Source of the DNA: an uncultured Alistipes sp.
Lineage (GTDB): Bacteria > Bacteroidota > Bacteroidia > Bacteroidales > Rikenellaceae
Direction: 5' to 3'
DNA: 64,000 nt
NCBI GenBank assembly: GCA_949283205.1
Contig: CASDSD010000041.1
Coordinates: 44,544 to 108,543 of the forward strand
Shown here: piece by piece, positions 25,531 to 34,080 of the stretch
Position numbering within the stretch: the first letter of the stretch is position 1
How the letters are laid out: each line of letters starts with the position of its first letter
Translations under genes and position numbers: made by a program
The notes under the pieces: model-generated
Told to the model about the DNA's origin: nothing
What the model saw: the letters and a program-made list of their open reading frames with translations, nothing else
Database searches by the model: none

Positions 25531-26046
25531 TCATTTGTTCAGAATCTTCTCGACAAAGAGCCGCACGAAATACCACGCCAATACGAAGGCCGCCGTGCCG
25601 CTCACCGCCAACCGCAGCAGCACGTGCGGCAGGTGGCGTATCGATAACGTCTCCATGAAGAAGAATATTGCGCTGTGGAGCGCCACCATCACCCCGATAT
25701 ACCACGCCAGGTTCTTCGCCGTGAGACGGTACAACGCCGGCAGCGTGTCGTCGGGACCCACCGTGCGGCCGCACGTGGCGCCGATAACCATCGGGCGGAA
25801 GAATCCCGCCGCCGTGGCGGCGATGACATTAAGGCCGCCGGTGCCCGTCATGACATCCATCACCAGGCCCAGCAGCGCCGACGACAGCACAACCCATACC
25901 GGGCGCGTGTCCAGCGGCAGCAGTATGATGAAGACCGAATAGACCAGCGGGTGGAAATACACCCCCAGCGAGATGTTGTTCAACAGAAATATCTGCAGCA
26001 ACACCGCCGTCACGAAGACTCCCGCATATGATATATTCTTATACAT
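25531..26046 (-). CDS. mreD: Rod-shape-determining protein MreD
   Basis: 171 aa, almost entirely hydrophobic with five or six predicted membrane helices (for example VFVTAVLLQIFLLNNISLGV near the N-terminus). It carries the conserved LGLVMDVMTGTGGLNVIAAT segment seen in MreD-like proteins. The start at 26046 (MYKNISYAG) was chosen because the longer frame adds 26 polar residues unrelated to the family. It lies between mreC and mrdA. Assignment rests on topology plus position. Confidence 0.88.
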   Translation of the reverse strand: MYKNISYAGVFVTAVLLQIFLLNNISLGVYFHPLVYSVFIILLPLDTRPVWVVLSSALLGLVMDVMTGTGGLNVIAATAAGFFRPMVIGATCGRTVGPDDTLPALYRLTAKNLAWYIGVMVALHSAIFFFMETLSIRHLPHVLLRLAVSGTAAFVLAWYFVRLFVEKILNK

Positions 26047-26193
26047 AATCTTTCCTCTTCCATTACTCGCATCACACGTCCCGTCGCGCGCGCCGTCCTT
26101 ACGCATGCCGGACTCCGGCGCCATCCCCCTCTATCGTCCGCCGCCACACCGCGCAAATCATGTCCCGCGCACGCGACAGCAGGCATGCGCACG

Positions 26194-27087
26194 CTACGGC
26201 TGGAACATCACCGATTCGGTACGCCCCTCCTCGGCATCCGCCTCGAGCGCCGACACCTCGCCGAAGTCCATATTCTCGATAAGGATCACATTGCCCAGAC
26301 GGGTCATGTCGGCTGCCAGGCGCACCTTCACGTCGTAGGCCGTCTGACTGTCGTTCATCTCGTAGCTCTCCACATACCCGATCTTTATGTCGGCGGGGAA
26401 GAAGTGCGAGAGGCCCGACGACACCACCGCCGCCCCCACCTCGATCTCGGCATATTTCGACAACTCGGACATGTCCACCTCATAGGGGCTCGAGCCGTCC
26501 CACGAGATCGACCCGAAGTAGTCGTCGCCCACGATCTTGCCGCTGGTGCGGAAATCGGTATTGAGCAGCGGCAGCACCACGGAATAGCGCTCCGAGCACC
26601 CCACCACATACCCGACCATCGCCCCGTCGGGTGTAATCACCGCCATGTCCGTCATCACACCGTGCGACAGGCCTCGGTTGAGCGTGATGAAGTTACGGTC
26701 GCGGTTTATCGAGTTCGACACCACACGCGCCGTCATATAACGGTATTGCGACATCCCCTCGAGCCCCACGCCCAGCGTATCCGCCGCCACGGCCACGGCC
26801 AGAGAGTCGGTCTGCGCCGCCGACGCCGCCTCGCGATAGACCGCAAGACGTCCCTCCAGCTCCGCCACACGCGCCGTAAGCATGTCATTCTCGCGCCGCA
26901 GCGTGAAGAAGTGCTTGACACTGAATATGGCGCTCTGCACCGACCCCGTAACACGGTTGGCATACGACAGGATCTTGGCCTGGGTGTAGTATGACGAACG
27001 CGCATAATAATTGAGTGCTATTGCCTCGATAACGACGAACAATAGCACAACATATATTCTGCGTATGAATTCTATCAGCTTGTACAT
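26194..27087 (-). CDS. mreC: Rod-shape-determining protein MreC
   Basis: 297 aa. A periplasmic scaffold that activates PBP2/RodA. One N-terminal membrane helix (IYVVLLFVVIEAIALNYY, about residues 11-28), a coiled coil (LRRENDMLTARVAELEGRLAVY), and the beta-rich core with RNFITLNRGLSHGV and GMVGYVVG-like segments (here GAMVGYVVGC). The start at 27087 gives the family-typical MYKLIEFIRR; the longer frame would read into intergenic repeats. A 147-nt gap with no recognisable gene separates it from mreD. Confidence 0.93.
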   Translation of the reverse strand: MYKLIEFIRRIYVVLLFVVIEAIALNYYARSSYYTQAKILSYANRVTGSVQSAIFSVKHFFTLRRENDMLTARVAELEGRLAVYREAASAAQTDSLAVAVAADTLGVGLEGMSQYRYMTARVVSNSINRDRNFITLNRGLSHGVMTDMAVITPDGAMVGYVVGCSERYSVVLPLLNTDFRTSGKIVGDDYFGSISWDGSSPYEVDMSELSKYAEIEVGAAVVSSGLSHFFPADIKIGYVESYEMNDSQTAYDVKVRLAADMTRLGNVILIENMDFGEVSALEADAEEGRTESVMFQP

Positions 27088-27133
27088 GACAATTCTCCCT
27101 TCAACCCACTCTCGGCGGCCGCCTCCGCACGCC

Positions 27134-27365
27134 GCACCGGGATATTCCGGCCCCGCGCATATTTCAGCCGCCTCGCACGCCACGCCTTCCAGCGGTCTCG
27201 CATGCCGCGCCCGTACATTCCGGCCGCCTCACTCACCGCACCGGGACATTCCGGCCCCGCGCATATTTCAGCCGCCTCGCACGCCACGCCTTCCAGCGGT
27301 CTCGCATGCCGCGCCCGTACATTCCGGCCACTTCACTTCACTCACCGCACCGGGATATTCCGGCC
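27134..27365. repeat. Direct-repeat array in the mreB-mreC spacer
   Basis: Two near-identical copies (unit about 104 and 109 bp) begin at 27134 and 27238, and a third partial copy begins at 27347. Each unit carries two ATTCCGGCC cores; five cores occur at 27144, 27217, 27248, 27321 and 27357, spaced 73, 31, 73 and 36 nt. The array fills most of the 316-nt spacer between mreB and mreC. It lies in the transcribed strand of the operon, so it would be present in the mRNA. Confidence 0.85.
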
Positions 27366-27403
27366 GCCGGCCACATCGCACCCGCCCGAACACGGCCGGG
27401 GCA

Positions 27404-28423
27404 TTACTTCATCAGGAACGAGAACTTGTCGATGTTCTTCAGAGCGATACCCGTACCGCGTGCAATGGCACGCAACGGATCCTCGGCGATATGGAACGGC
27501 AGACCCGACTTGTCCGAGAGACGCTTGTCGAGGCCGCGTATCAGGGCGCCGCCGCCGGCAAGATAGACGCCGTTCTTGACGATATCGGCATAGAGCTCGG
27601 GAGGCATCGTCTCCAGAACCTTCATCAACGCCGCATCCAGCTTGACGAGAGACTTCTCCAGGGCATATGCTATTTCGTTATAGCTCAACGTAACGGTCTG
27701 CGGCAGTGCCGTCAGCATATTGGGGCCCGTAATGACGTAATCCTCGGGCTCCTCCTCGAGTTCGGGCACCGCGGCGCCGATCGAGCATTTGATGGCCTCG
27801 GCCGTACGCTCGCCGATGCGTATGTTGTGCTGCTGGCGCACATAGTTCTGGATGTCGGCCGTGAAGACGTCGCCCGCAACGTTTATCGACTCCGAGCAGA
27901 CGATGCCGCCCAGCGATATGCAGGCTATCTCCGAGGTTCCGCCGCCGATGTCGATGACCATGTTTCCCTCGGGGGCCTCCACGTCGAGGCCGGCACCCAG
28001 CGCCGCAGCCATGGGCTCGAAGATCATGTAGACGTCGCGGCCGCCCGCATGCTCGGCAGAGTCGCGCACGGCGCGGATCTCGACATTGGTCGAGCCCGAC
28101 GGGATGCATATCATCATGCGCAGCGACGGGGCGAACATGCTGCTCGAGGTACGCACCTTCTTGATCAGGCCGCGCAGCATGAGTTCCGTGGCGTTGAAGT
28201 CGGCGATCACGCCGTCCTTGAGCGGACGTATGGTCTTTATGTTGGGGTTAGTCTTTTCGTGCATCTGCCGGGCCTGCTGGCCTATGGCCACAACCTTGCC
28301 CGTGTGGACGTCCAGAGCGACGATCGACGGTTCGTCGACCACCACCTTGCCGTTGTATATAATTAGGGTATTGGCCGTACCGAGGTCGATGGCCAACTCC
28401 TGCGTCAATGAAAAAAATCCCAT
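27404..28423 (-). CDS. mreB: Rod-shape-determining actin homologue MreB
   Basis: 339 aa. Cytoplasmic actin-fold filament that positions wall synthesis. Nucleotide-site motifs are present: DLGTANTLIY-like (phosphate 1, about residues 14-23), VIDIGGGTSEIA (phosphate 2), and the adenosine motif LAGGGALIRGLDK. The start at 28423 (MGFFSLTQELAIDLGT) is typical; the upstream extension would read through the promoter. First gene of the rod-shape cluster. Confidence 0.97.
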   Translation of the reverse strand: MGFFSLTQELAIDLGTANTLIIYNGKVVVDEPSIVALDVHTGKVVAIGQQARQMHEKTNPNIKTIRPLKDGVIADFNATELMLRGLIKKVRTSSSMFAPSLRMMICIPSGSTNVEIRAVRDSAEHAGGRDVYMIFEPMAAALGAGLDVEAPEGNMVIDIGGGTSEIACISLGGIVCSESINVAGDVFTADIQNYVRQQHNIRIGERTAEAIKCSIGAAVPELEEEPEDYVITGPNMLTALPQTVTLSYNEIAYALEKSLVKLDAALMKVLETMPPELYADIVKNGVYLAGGGALIRGLDKRLSDKSGLPFHIAEDPLRAIARGTGIALKNIDKFSFLMK

Positions 28424-28519
28424 AGATATTTTGTGTTTAACCCGCTGATTGTCAATATTATTATAAAGCAGAAAACCGACCGTCCACACCCCCGGCGGGG
28501 CGCAGCCGACACGACTCCA

Positions 28520-28552
28520 CAAAGGTAGGAAAAAGATAGATAAGTTTTGCAA
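28520..28552 (-). promoter_or_regulatory. Promoter for the mreB cluster
   Basis: On the minus strand TACCTTTG (28527-28520) lies 22 nt downstream of a TTG (28552-28550). It predicts a leader of about 90 nt before the mreB ATG. Confidence 0.6.
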
Positions 28553-28584
28553 GGGCTTTCCAACTTTTTTAGGAAATTTTTAGC

Positions 28585-28592
28585 TACTTTTG
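28585..28592 (+). promoter_or_regulatory. -7 box for gpsA
   Basis: TACTTTTG matches TAnnTTTG, 27 nt upstream of the ATG at 28620. The -33 region has only TTTC at 28557-28560. Confidence 0.5.
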
Positions 28593-28619
28593 CACGGTTA
28601 AGAGCTACGCGTCAACCCC

Positions 28620-29618
28620 ATGGAACAGAGCGAATCGAAATGTGCCGTCATCGGCTACGGCAGTTGGGCCACAGCCATAGTCAAGATCTTCACCGAAAAC
28701 GGTGTACGGGTTGGTTGGTACATACGCAACCCGGATGTCATAGCCTCGGTACGCGAGGAGGGCCGCAACTGCAAGTACCTGCGCGACATAGACATAGACA
28801 CCACCAATATCGAGACCTCCGACGACATAAACCGGGTCGTCGCCGGCGCCGACACCGTCGTCATGGCCATGCCGTCGGCATTCACCAAAACCTTCCTCGA
28901 GAATCTTACGGAACCCCTCGCCGACAAAACGGTCGTATCGGCCGTCAAGGGAATAGTCCCCGGCGAATACCTCTCCGTGGCAGGATATCTCCTAAAACAA
29001 TACTCCATACCCGAACAGCAGATGTGTCTCGTCACAGGCCCCTCGCATGCCGAGGAGGTCGGAATGGGACGCCTCTCGTACCTCACCGTCGTGGGCATAG
29101 ACGACAGCCTGCGCCGCTGCGTGGCTCGCAAGTTCGAGAGACCATACATACGAATTTCATACTCCGAGGATATCTTCGGCGTGGAATATGCAGCCATCAT
29201 GAAGAACATCTACGCGCTGGCCGTGGGTCTCGCCGTGGGACTCGGCTACGGAGACAACTTCGTGGCCGTGCTGATAGCCAACTGCGCCGCCGAGATGGAG
29301 CAGTTCCTCGCCGCGCACGACCCCCGCAAGCGCAACATATGCGCCTCGGCATACCTGGGCGACCTGCTTGTGACCAGCTACTCCACATACAGCCGCAACC
29401 GCCGCCTGGGGCTGCTCATAGGACGCGGCTGCACCGTCCGCAGCGCCATGAACGAAATGACGATGGTCGCCGAAGGATACTATGCCGCAGAATGCATACG
29501 ACACATCACGTCGGGCTCACACATCGAGCTGCCGATTGCAGATACGGTCTACGAGATCCTCTACCGCAACGCCTCGGCGCGCCGCAAGATGCGCGACCTG
29601 ACACACAGACTGATATGA
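28620..29618 (+). CDS. gpsA: NAD(P)-dependent glycerol-3-phosphate dehydrogenase
   Basis: 332 aa. Makes sn-glycerol 3-phosphate from dihydroxyacetone phosphate for phospholipid synthesis. Seen: the N-terminal dinucleotide loop IGYGSWATA, in which the third glycine of the common GxGxxG is alanine; SAVKGIVPGEYLS; GPSHAEEV; and the catalytic-lysine helix EYAAIMKNIYALAVGLAVGLGYGDN. Divergent from mreB and 34 nt upstream of pgi, so gpsA-pgi is likely one transcript. Confidence 0.93.
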   Translation: MEQSESKCAVIGYGSWATAIVKIFTENGVRVGWYIRNPDVIASVREEGRNCKYLRDIDIDTTNIETSDDINRVVAGADTVVMAMPSAFTKTFLENLTEPLADKTVVSAVKGIVPGEYLSVAGYLLKQYSIPEQQMCLVTGPSHAEEVGMGRLSYLTVVGIDDSLRRCVARKFERPYIRISYSEDIFGVEYAAIMKNIYALAVGLAVGLGYGDNFVAVLIANCAAEMEQFLAAHDPRKRNICASAYLGDLLVTSYSTYSRNRRLGLLIGRGCTVRSAMNEMTMVAEGYYAAECIRHITSGSHIELPIADTVYEILYRNASARRKMRDLTHRLI

Positions 29619-29652
29619 TACAATAGTCATAAACCGTTAAAATCTATCAACG

Positions 29653-30984
29653 ATGAGTTCAATCAAACTTGACATCGCCAAGTCGGGAGTCGTCATCACC
29701 GAAGAGATGAAGGCCCACGCACAGCAGGCGAACGAACTGCTGCACTCGGGCAAGGGTGCGGGCAGCGATTTTCTGGGATGGGTACACCTCCCCTCGTCGA
29801 TCGACGAAAAGCAGATCGCAGCCATCGAGGCGCAGGCCGCAAAGCTCCGCGCCAAGGCCGAAGTGGTTATATGCATCGGCATCGGCGGCTCGTATCTGGG
29901 CGCCAAGGCCGTACTCGAGGCCATGAGCAACTCGTTCGAGCACCTGCACCGCAAGCATGAGAATCCCACAGTCCTATTCGCCGGACAGAACATATCGGAG
30001 GACTATACCTATGAACTGCTCGACGCCGTCAAGGACTACTCGATAGCCGCCATCGTAATCTCGAAGTCGGGCACCACCACCGAGCCCGCCATCGCCTTCC
30101 GCATCATCAAGGCCGAGATCGAGAAGCGCTACGGCAAGGAGGATGCCGCCACGCGCATCGTCGCCGTAACGGACAAGGCGCGCGGCGCCCTGAAGACCCT
30201 CTCGACCAACGAGGGCTATCCCACCTTCGTCATCCCCGACGACGTGGGCGGACGTTTCTCGGTGCTGACCCCCGTGGGTCTGCTGCCGCTGGCCGTGGCC
30301 GGTGTCGACATCAAGGCGCTGGTAGCGGGTGCAACCGCTATGGAGAAGGCTACCGACGCCTCGGTTCCCGTTGACGAGAACCTCTCGGCGCAGTATGCCA
30401 TCGTGCGCAACGAACTCTACCGCGCAGGCAAGAAGACCGAGATCCTCGGTTCGTACGAGCCCAAGCTCCAGTATGTGGGCGAGTGGTGGAAGCAGCTCTA
30501 CGGCGAGAGCGAGGGCAAGGACGGCAAGGGCATCTTCCCCGCCAGCGTGACCCTCACGGCCGACCTCCACTCGATGGGACAGTACATCCAGGAGGGCGAG
30601 CGCACCCTCTTCGAGACCATCATCTCGGTGGCCGAGTCGAAGCATACGGTAAAGGTGGAGAGCGACGCCGAGAACCTCGACGGCCTCAACTTCCTCGCCG
30701 GCAAGCGCATCTCGCAGATCAACCGCATGGCCGAGCTGGGCGTGCAGCTGGCGCACATCGACGGCGGCGTGCCCAACATACGTATCGAGCTGCCCCGCAT
30801 CGACGAGGCCTCGATCGGCGCCCTGATCTACTTCTTCGAGAAGGCGTGCGGCATCAGCGGCTACCTGCTGGGGGTAAATCCCTTCAACCAGCCGGGCGTG
30901 GAGGCATACAAGAAGAACATGTTCGCCCTGCTCGACAAACCCGGATACGAGGAGGAGTCGAAGCGCATCAAGGCGCGCCTCTGA
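29653..30984 (+). CDS. pgi: Glucose-6-phosphate isomerase
   Basis: 443 aa, the compact form of the enzyme interconverting glucose 6-phosphate and fructose 6-phosphate. Seen: [17 protein letters not shown] (sugar-phosphate loop), [14 protein letters not shown] (SIS-type phosphate-binding loop), [14 protein letters not shown], and the C-terminal [21 protein letters not shown] with its lysine. Full length, and it ends just before a strong terminator. Confidence 0.96.
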   Translation: MSSIKLDIAKSGVVITEEMKAHAQQANELLHSGKGAGSDFLGWVHLPSSIDEKQIAAIEAQAAKLRAKAEVVICIGIGGSYLGAKAVLEAMSNSFEHLHRKHENPTVLFAGQNISEDYTYELLDAVKDYSIAAIVISKSGTTTEPAIAFRIIKAEIEKRYGKEDAATRIVAVTDKARGALKTLSTNEGYPTFVIPDDVGGRFSVLTPVGLLPLAVAGVDIKALVAGATAMEKATDASVPVDENLSAQYAIVRNELYRAGKKTEILGSYEPKLQYVGEWWKQLYGESEGKDGKGIFPASVTLTADLHSMGQYIQEGERTLFETIISVAESKHTVKVESDAENLDGLNFLAGKRISQINRMAELGVQLAHIDGGVPNIRIELPRIDEASIGALIYFFEKACGISGYLLGVNPFNQPGVEAYKKNMFALLDKPGYEEESKRIKARL

Positions 30985-31008
30985 CGGCCGCCCGAACCGA
31001 TACAAACG

Positions 31009-31047
31009 ACGGAGCGCCATCCTGTGCAAGGATGGCGCTCCGTTTTT
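31009..31047 (+). terminator. Intrinsic terminator of gpsA-pgi
   Basis: A perfect 15-bp stem (31009-31023 with 31029-31043), loop GTGCA, tail TTTT. It is the most textbook-like terminator in the window. Confidence 0.92.
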
Positions 31048-31092
31048 CACGTCATTGCGGCAGAGAGGCTTCCCGTCCGCACAGCCGGCCCT

Positions 31093-31353
31093 CTACGGCA
31101 CGGGGTCATACCCGCTGCCGCCCCACGGATGGCACCGCAGCAGCCGTTTGAGCGTGAGCCAGCCCCCCTTCAGCGGACCGTACTTGCGCAGCGCCTCCAC
31201 GGCATACTGCGAGCAGGTGGGCACATAGCGGCACGACGGCGGCGTGAAGGGCGATATGCAGTACTGGTAGAACTTCACCAGCAGGATGAACGGCAGCGAG
31301 CAGACGCGCCTAAAGATGCGTACGAATCCGCTCCAAGATACGTTGCACGGCAT
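31093..31353 (-). CDS. yidD: Membrane protein insertion efficiency factor YidD
   Basis: 86 aa. A small, inner-surface membrane-associated helper for YidC-dependent insertion. The family core is clear: [30 protein letters not shown], and [23 protein letters not shown]. No ATG, GTG or TTG fits between the core and MPCNVSW at 31353, so translation probably starts inside the rnpA gene (44-nt overlap). The rnpA-yidD pairing is conserved across bacteria. Confidence 0.9.
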   Translation of the reverse strand: MPCNVSWSGFVRIFRRVCSLPFILLVKFYQYCISPFTPPSCRYVPTCSQYAVEALRKYGPLKGGWLTLKRLLRCHPWGGSGYDPVP

Positions 31354-31780
31354 GTTCGATGTTCTTGTATGATTGGCACTCCTTGACGGAATAGACCAGC
31401 GCCACGTCCACCTCGACACCCCTGTCGCGCAACGCGTCACGCAACGCGTCGCGGTTGAGGCGGTATGCCTCGCGCGTACGCCGCTTGAGCAGGTTGCGGC
31501 GGTTGGCACGCTTGTGGAACTTCTTCGGCACCGAGAACAGCACCTCGATATCTCCCGCAAGGCACGGCTCCGCACCGCGGCCCTCCCCGGGCAGACCCTC
31601 TTCGGACGGAGAGGCCGTCTCCGGGACCTCGGGACGGGTCACGTAATACATGTACCGGAACGGGTAGACGAAACCGCCCTGCCCCTCCGTAAAGAGACGG
31701 CGCACGGCACCCAGCGAACGCAAACGCTCGCTGCGCGGCAATGTATGTCTCCGTTCGGATATGGATTGACGGTCGTTCAT
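31310..31780 (-). CDS. rnpA: Ribonuclease P protein component
   Basis: 156 aa. Basic protein cofactor of RNase P, which matures tRNA 5' ends. Seen: the start [20 protein letters not shown], the RNR motif [20 protein letters not shown], and the final amphipathic helix. The region between the second and third strands has a roughly 25-residue insert rich in Pro, Glu and Gly (about residues 50-75) that is not part of the core fold. The chosen ATG at 31780 excludes 27 alanine-rich upstream residues. It lies 104 nt after hemD. Confidence 0.9.
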   Translation of the reverse strand: MNDRQSISERRHTLPRSERLRSLGAVRRLFTEGQGGFVYPFRYMYYVTRPEVPETASPSEEGLPGEGRGAEPCLAGDIEVLFSVPKKFHKRANRRNLLKRRTREAYRLNRDALRDALRDRGVEVDVALVYSVKECQSYKNIEHAVQRILERIRTHL

Positions 31781-31884
31781 ATTCGCGACTGTTATGTTCG
31801 GCCCAGCGGCCGCGACAGCCGCAGACCGTGTCGACGCACTGCACGCCGCGACAGCCGCCACGGCGTCATGCCCCCCCCAACCGG

Positions 31885-32730
31885 TCAGGGGCGGTGGCGT
31901 ACGCGGCTCTTCTTTGCCAGCTTGCTCTGCTGCGAGCGGATGAACTCCTCCTTCGTCGAGTCGTCCTTCATCTCCACCTCGGCAACCTCCTCGCCGCGGC
32001 TCAACTTGCCGATATAGAGATCCAGGGCCTTCGCCATGGACGGCGCCTCGGGCGACGGGGCCGAGGCCCGAACCTTGAGGCCCGCCTCAAGCGCCGCACG
32101 CAATGTCGCCTCGCCGAAGGTGGCGATGACGGGCAGCGCCTCCACGCCGAAACTCTCCACGACGCTCTTCACGTCCGACGGGGAATAGAGCGCCATCACG
32201 TCGTAGTCGGCAGGCGCCACGCCATCCATGTCGGCCGCAACGGTCATAGCCAGGATCACGGGGTCGAAGTCGATCTTGAGCTTTGCCAGCGCCTCCGGCA
32301 ACTCGGGTTTATGGGGTTCGCTCAACGCCAGCAGGAAACGTTCGGCCTTATGCTTGATTATGAGTTCGAGCAGGCCCGTAAACGAACCGTCGGCGAAAGA
32401 TATCTTGCGTTTGCGGTAGATTATGTACTTCTGCAGGTAGAGCGCCACGGCCTCCGTGTTACAGATATACTTCATGGTTTCGGGCACGGTGATGCGCGCC
32501 TCCTCGCATACGCGGAAAAAGCTGTCGACGGTGGTACGCGAGGTAAAGATCACGGCCGTATGGTCGAGAATCTCTATTCTCTGCGCGCGGAACTCCTTGA
32601 GGGTGACGCCGACAACGCGTATGAGAGGCTTGTAGTCGATCTCCACGCCGTATTTTGTCGCCAGATCATAGAAGGGCGACTTCTCTATTACCGCGGGGCG
32701 CGGCTGCGATATAAGAACTTTTTTTACCAT
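31885..32730 (-). CDS. hemD: Uroporphyrinogen-III synthase (HemD)-like protein
   Basis: 281 aa. The first residues MVKKVLISQPRP and the two-domain alternation (TAVIFTSRTTVDSFF, then FLLALSEPHKPELPEALAKL, then YDVMALYSPSDVKSVVESFG) match the HemD family, whose members close the tetrapyrrole ring for haem or sirohaem. HemD is poorly conserved, and the C-terminal 40 residues are a lysine-rich tail. ATG 32730 was preferred to a TTG four codons upstream. It lies 15 nt after the DUF4271 gene. Confidence 0.78.
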   Translation of the reverse strand: MVKKVLISQPRPAVIEKSPFYDLATKYGVEIDYKPLIRVVGVTLKEFRAQRIEILDHTAVIFTSRTTVDSFFRVCEEARITVPETMKYICNTEAVALYLQKYIIYRKRKISFADGSFTGLLELIIKHKAERFLLALSEPHKPELPEALAKLKIDFDPVILAMTVAADMDGVAPADYDVMALYSPSDVKSVVESFGVEALPVIATFGEATLRAALEAGLKVRASAPSPEAPSMAKALDLYIGKLSRGEEVAEVEMKDDSTKEEFIRSQQSKLAKKSRVRHRP

Positions 32731-32745
32731 TCCCAGAGCCAAATG

Positions 32746-34080
32746 TTACATACCCATCCTTACGACAATCTGCCACAACAGTGTGACGGGCATTATTTCG
32801 ACGGTGCAAAGGTACAAAAACCAATGCAAAATTGAAATTTTTTTAGAAATAAAGAGCGTAACGCTCTCTCTCACATAGAGGGCCACCGTAATGACGCCCG
32901 CGACGCATGCCGCACGCAGCCACACGCCGCCCGACGCCCCCGCATTGAGCTGCCACATCAGCACGAGCGGCATCACGAGCACCGTCGACAGCACGAAATA
33001 GATCAGACGTATGCGCAGCAGCGTGGCCATCGTCGGCCACGAACGGGTGATTCCGCCCGTGACGGCAAGCATGGCGTACTGCACGACCACCACGGCCAGG
33101 AATGATATCATCACGGCAAAGGGCAGCGCAACATGCACATAGGGGGGAACGGCATCCCATACCGGCAGACGGCCGGCCCACAGCGAGGCGATGGCCCCGA
33201 GGGCACAGGTGCCTATGAGGAAGAGCTTTCCGAGGAAACCGTAGAATATCTCGCTGCGGCGGCGTTCGATCATCCGCTCCGAGGGGGCGACGCTGCGTCG
33301 GAAAACCGACCCGAAGAGAGCCTTCACGTCATCGAAATAGCGGTAGAGACAAAAGATGTAGAGGAATATGACCACCGCCACCAGCAGGTTCTGCAACACC
33401 TCCCCCGCGACGGCGGCGACGGCGGCATCGCCACGGCCCGTCACGGCCGCCGCAACGGCCGACACGGGATCGACGCCAGAAACCGTATCGGGCACAGCGC
33501 CCGCGCCGAGCCCGTCCGCCATCGCAGAAAGGGTATCCGCCGCCGGATGAAGCGTATTGTCCGCAAGCGACCGAAGGGTATCGGCTCCGGGGTGATACGA
33601 CGCGCTCTCCGCAAGCGGCCGAAGCGTATCGACACCCGACAGCAAGCTATCCGCACCCGGCCGAAGCGTATCGGCGCCCGCATAAAGCGCCTCGGCGCTA
33701 CCGTTCAAAACGGTGTCGGCGGCCGGACGCACCGCATCTGCCGCCGCATGGATACCGTCGGCCGCAGACAGCGAGTCCGTCGCGGAGGGGATATCGTACT
33801 CCGCGCCGTATGCCAGCGAACTCTCGCGGCCGAACATATCGGCCGCATCCGTATCGCGAAACACCTCGCGCGCACGGCGCCACCGCTCGACGATGGCATC
33901 GAACCCGTCGTCGGTAAAGGCCCCGAGGCGGTGTGCCGCGGCCTCCGGCACGCCGTTCGCGACGCTGTCGGCCGTCGCATGCGGCACCGTACCGCACCAC
34001 GGCTCCGCCATGCGGCGCAGTTCCTCCGCCGGCAGCGAGTCGAGGCGCGCACGAAGAAGCGAATCCGGTTCGGCGATCAT
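32746..34080 (-). CDS. DUF4271 membrane protein with a repetitive N-terminal half
   Basis: 444 aa. The C-terminal half (about residues 225-440) has six or seven hydrophobic helices and matches DUF4271, a Bacteroidetes-specific membrane family commonly upstream of hemD. The N-terminal part contains a degenerate ADTLRxxAD-type repeat (about residues 95-190; for example GADTLRPGADSLLSGVDTLRP) of unknown function. It starts at ATG 34080, overlapping the kinase stop as TGATG. Function unknown. Confidence 0.8.
   Translation of the reverse strand: MIAEPDSLLRARLDSLPAEELRRMAEPWCGTVPHATADSVANGVPEAAAHRLGAFTDDGFDAIVERWRRAREVFRDTDAADMFGRESSLAYGAEYDIPSATDSLSAADGIHAAADAVRPAADTVLNGSAEALYAGADTLRPGADSLLSGVDTLRPLAESASYHPGADTLRSLADNTLHPAADTLSAMADGLGAGAVPDTVSGVDPVSAVAAAVTGRGDAAVAAVAGEVLQNLLVAVVIFLYIFCLYRYFDDVKALFGSVFRRSVAPSERMIERRRSEIFYGFLGKLFLIGTCALGAIASLWAGRLPVWDAVPPYVHVALPFAVMISFLAVVVVQYAMLAVTGGITRSWPTMATLLRIRLIYFVLSTVLVMPLVLMWQLNAGASGGVWLRAACVAGVITVALYVRESVTLFISKKISILHWFLYLCTVEIMPVTLLWQIVVRMGM

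Noticed and set aside
27134-27365. CRISPR array in the mreB-mreC spacer
   Set aside because: Repeat units are over 100 bp, copies include the would-be spacers, the cores are only 9 bp, and no cas genes are nearby.
32728-32742. Four-codon longer HemD start at a TTG
   Set aside because: The ATG at 32730 gives the family-typical MVKKVLISQP; TTG starts are rare.
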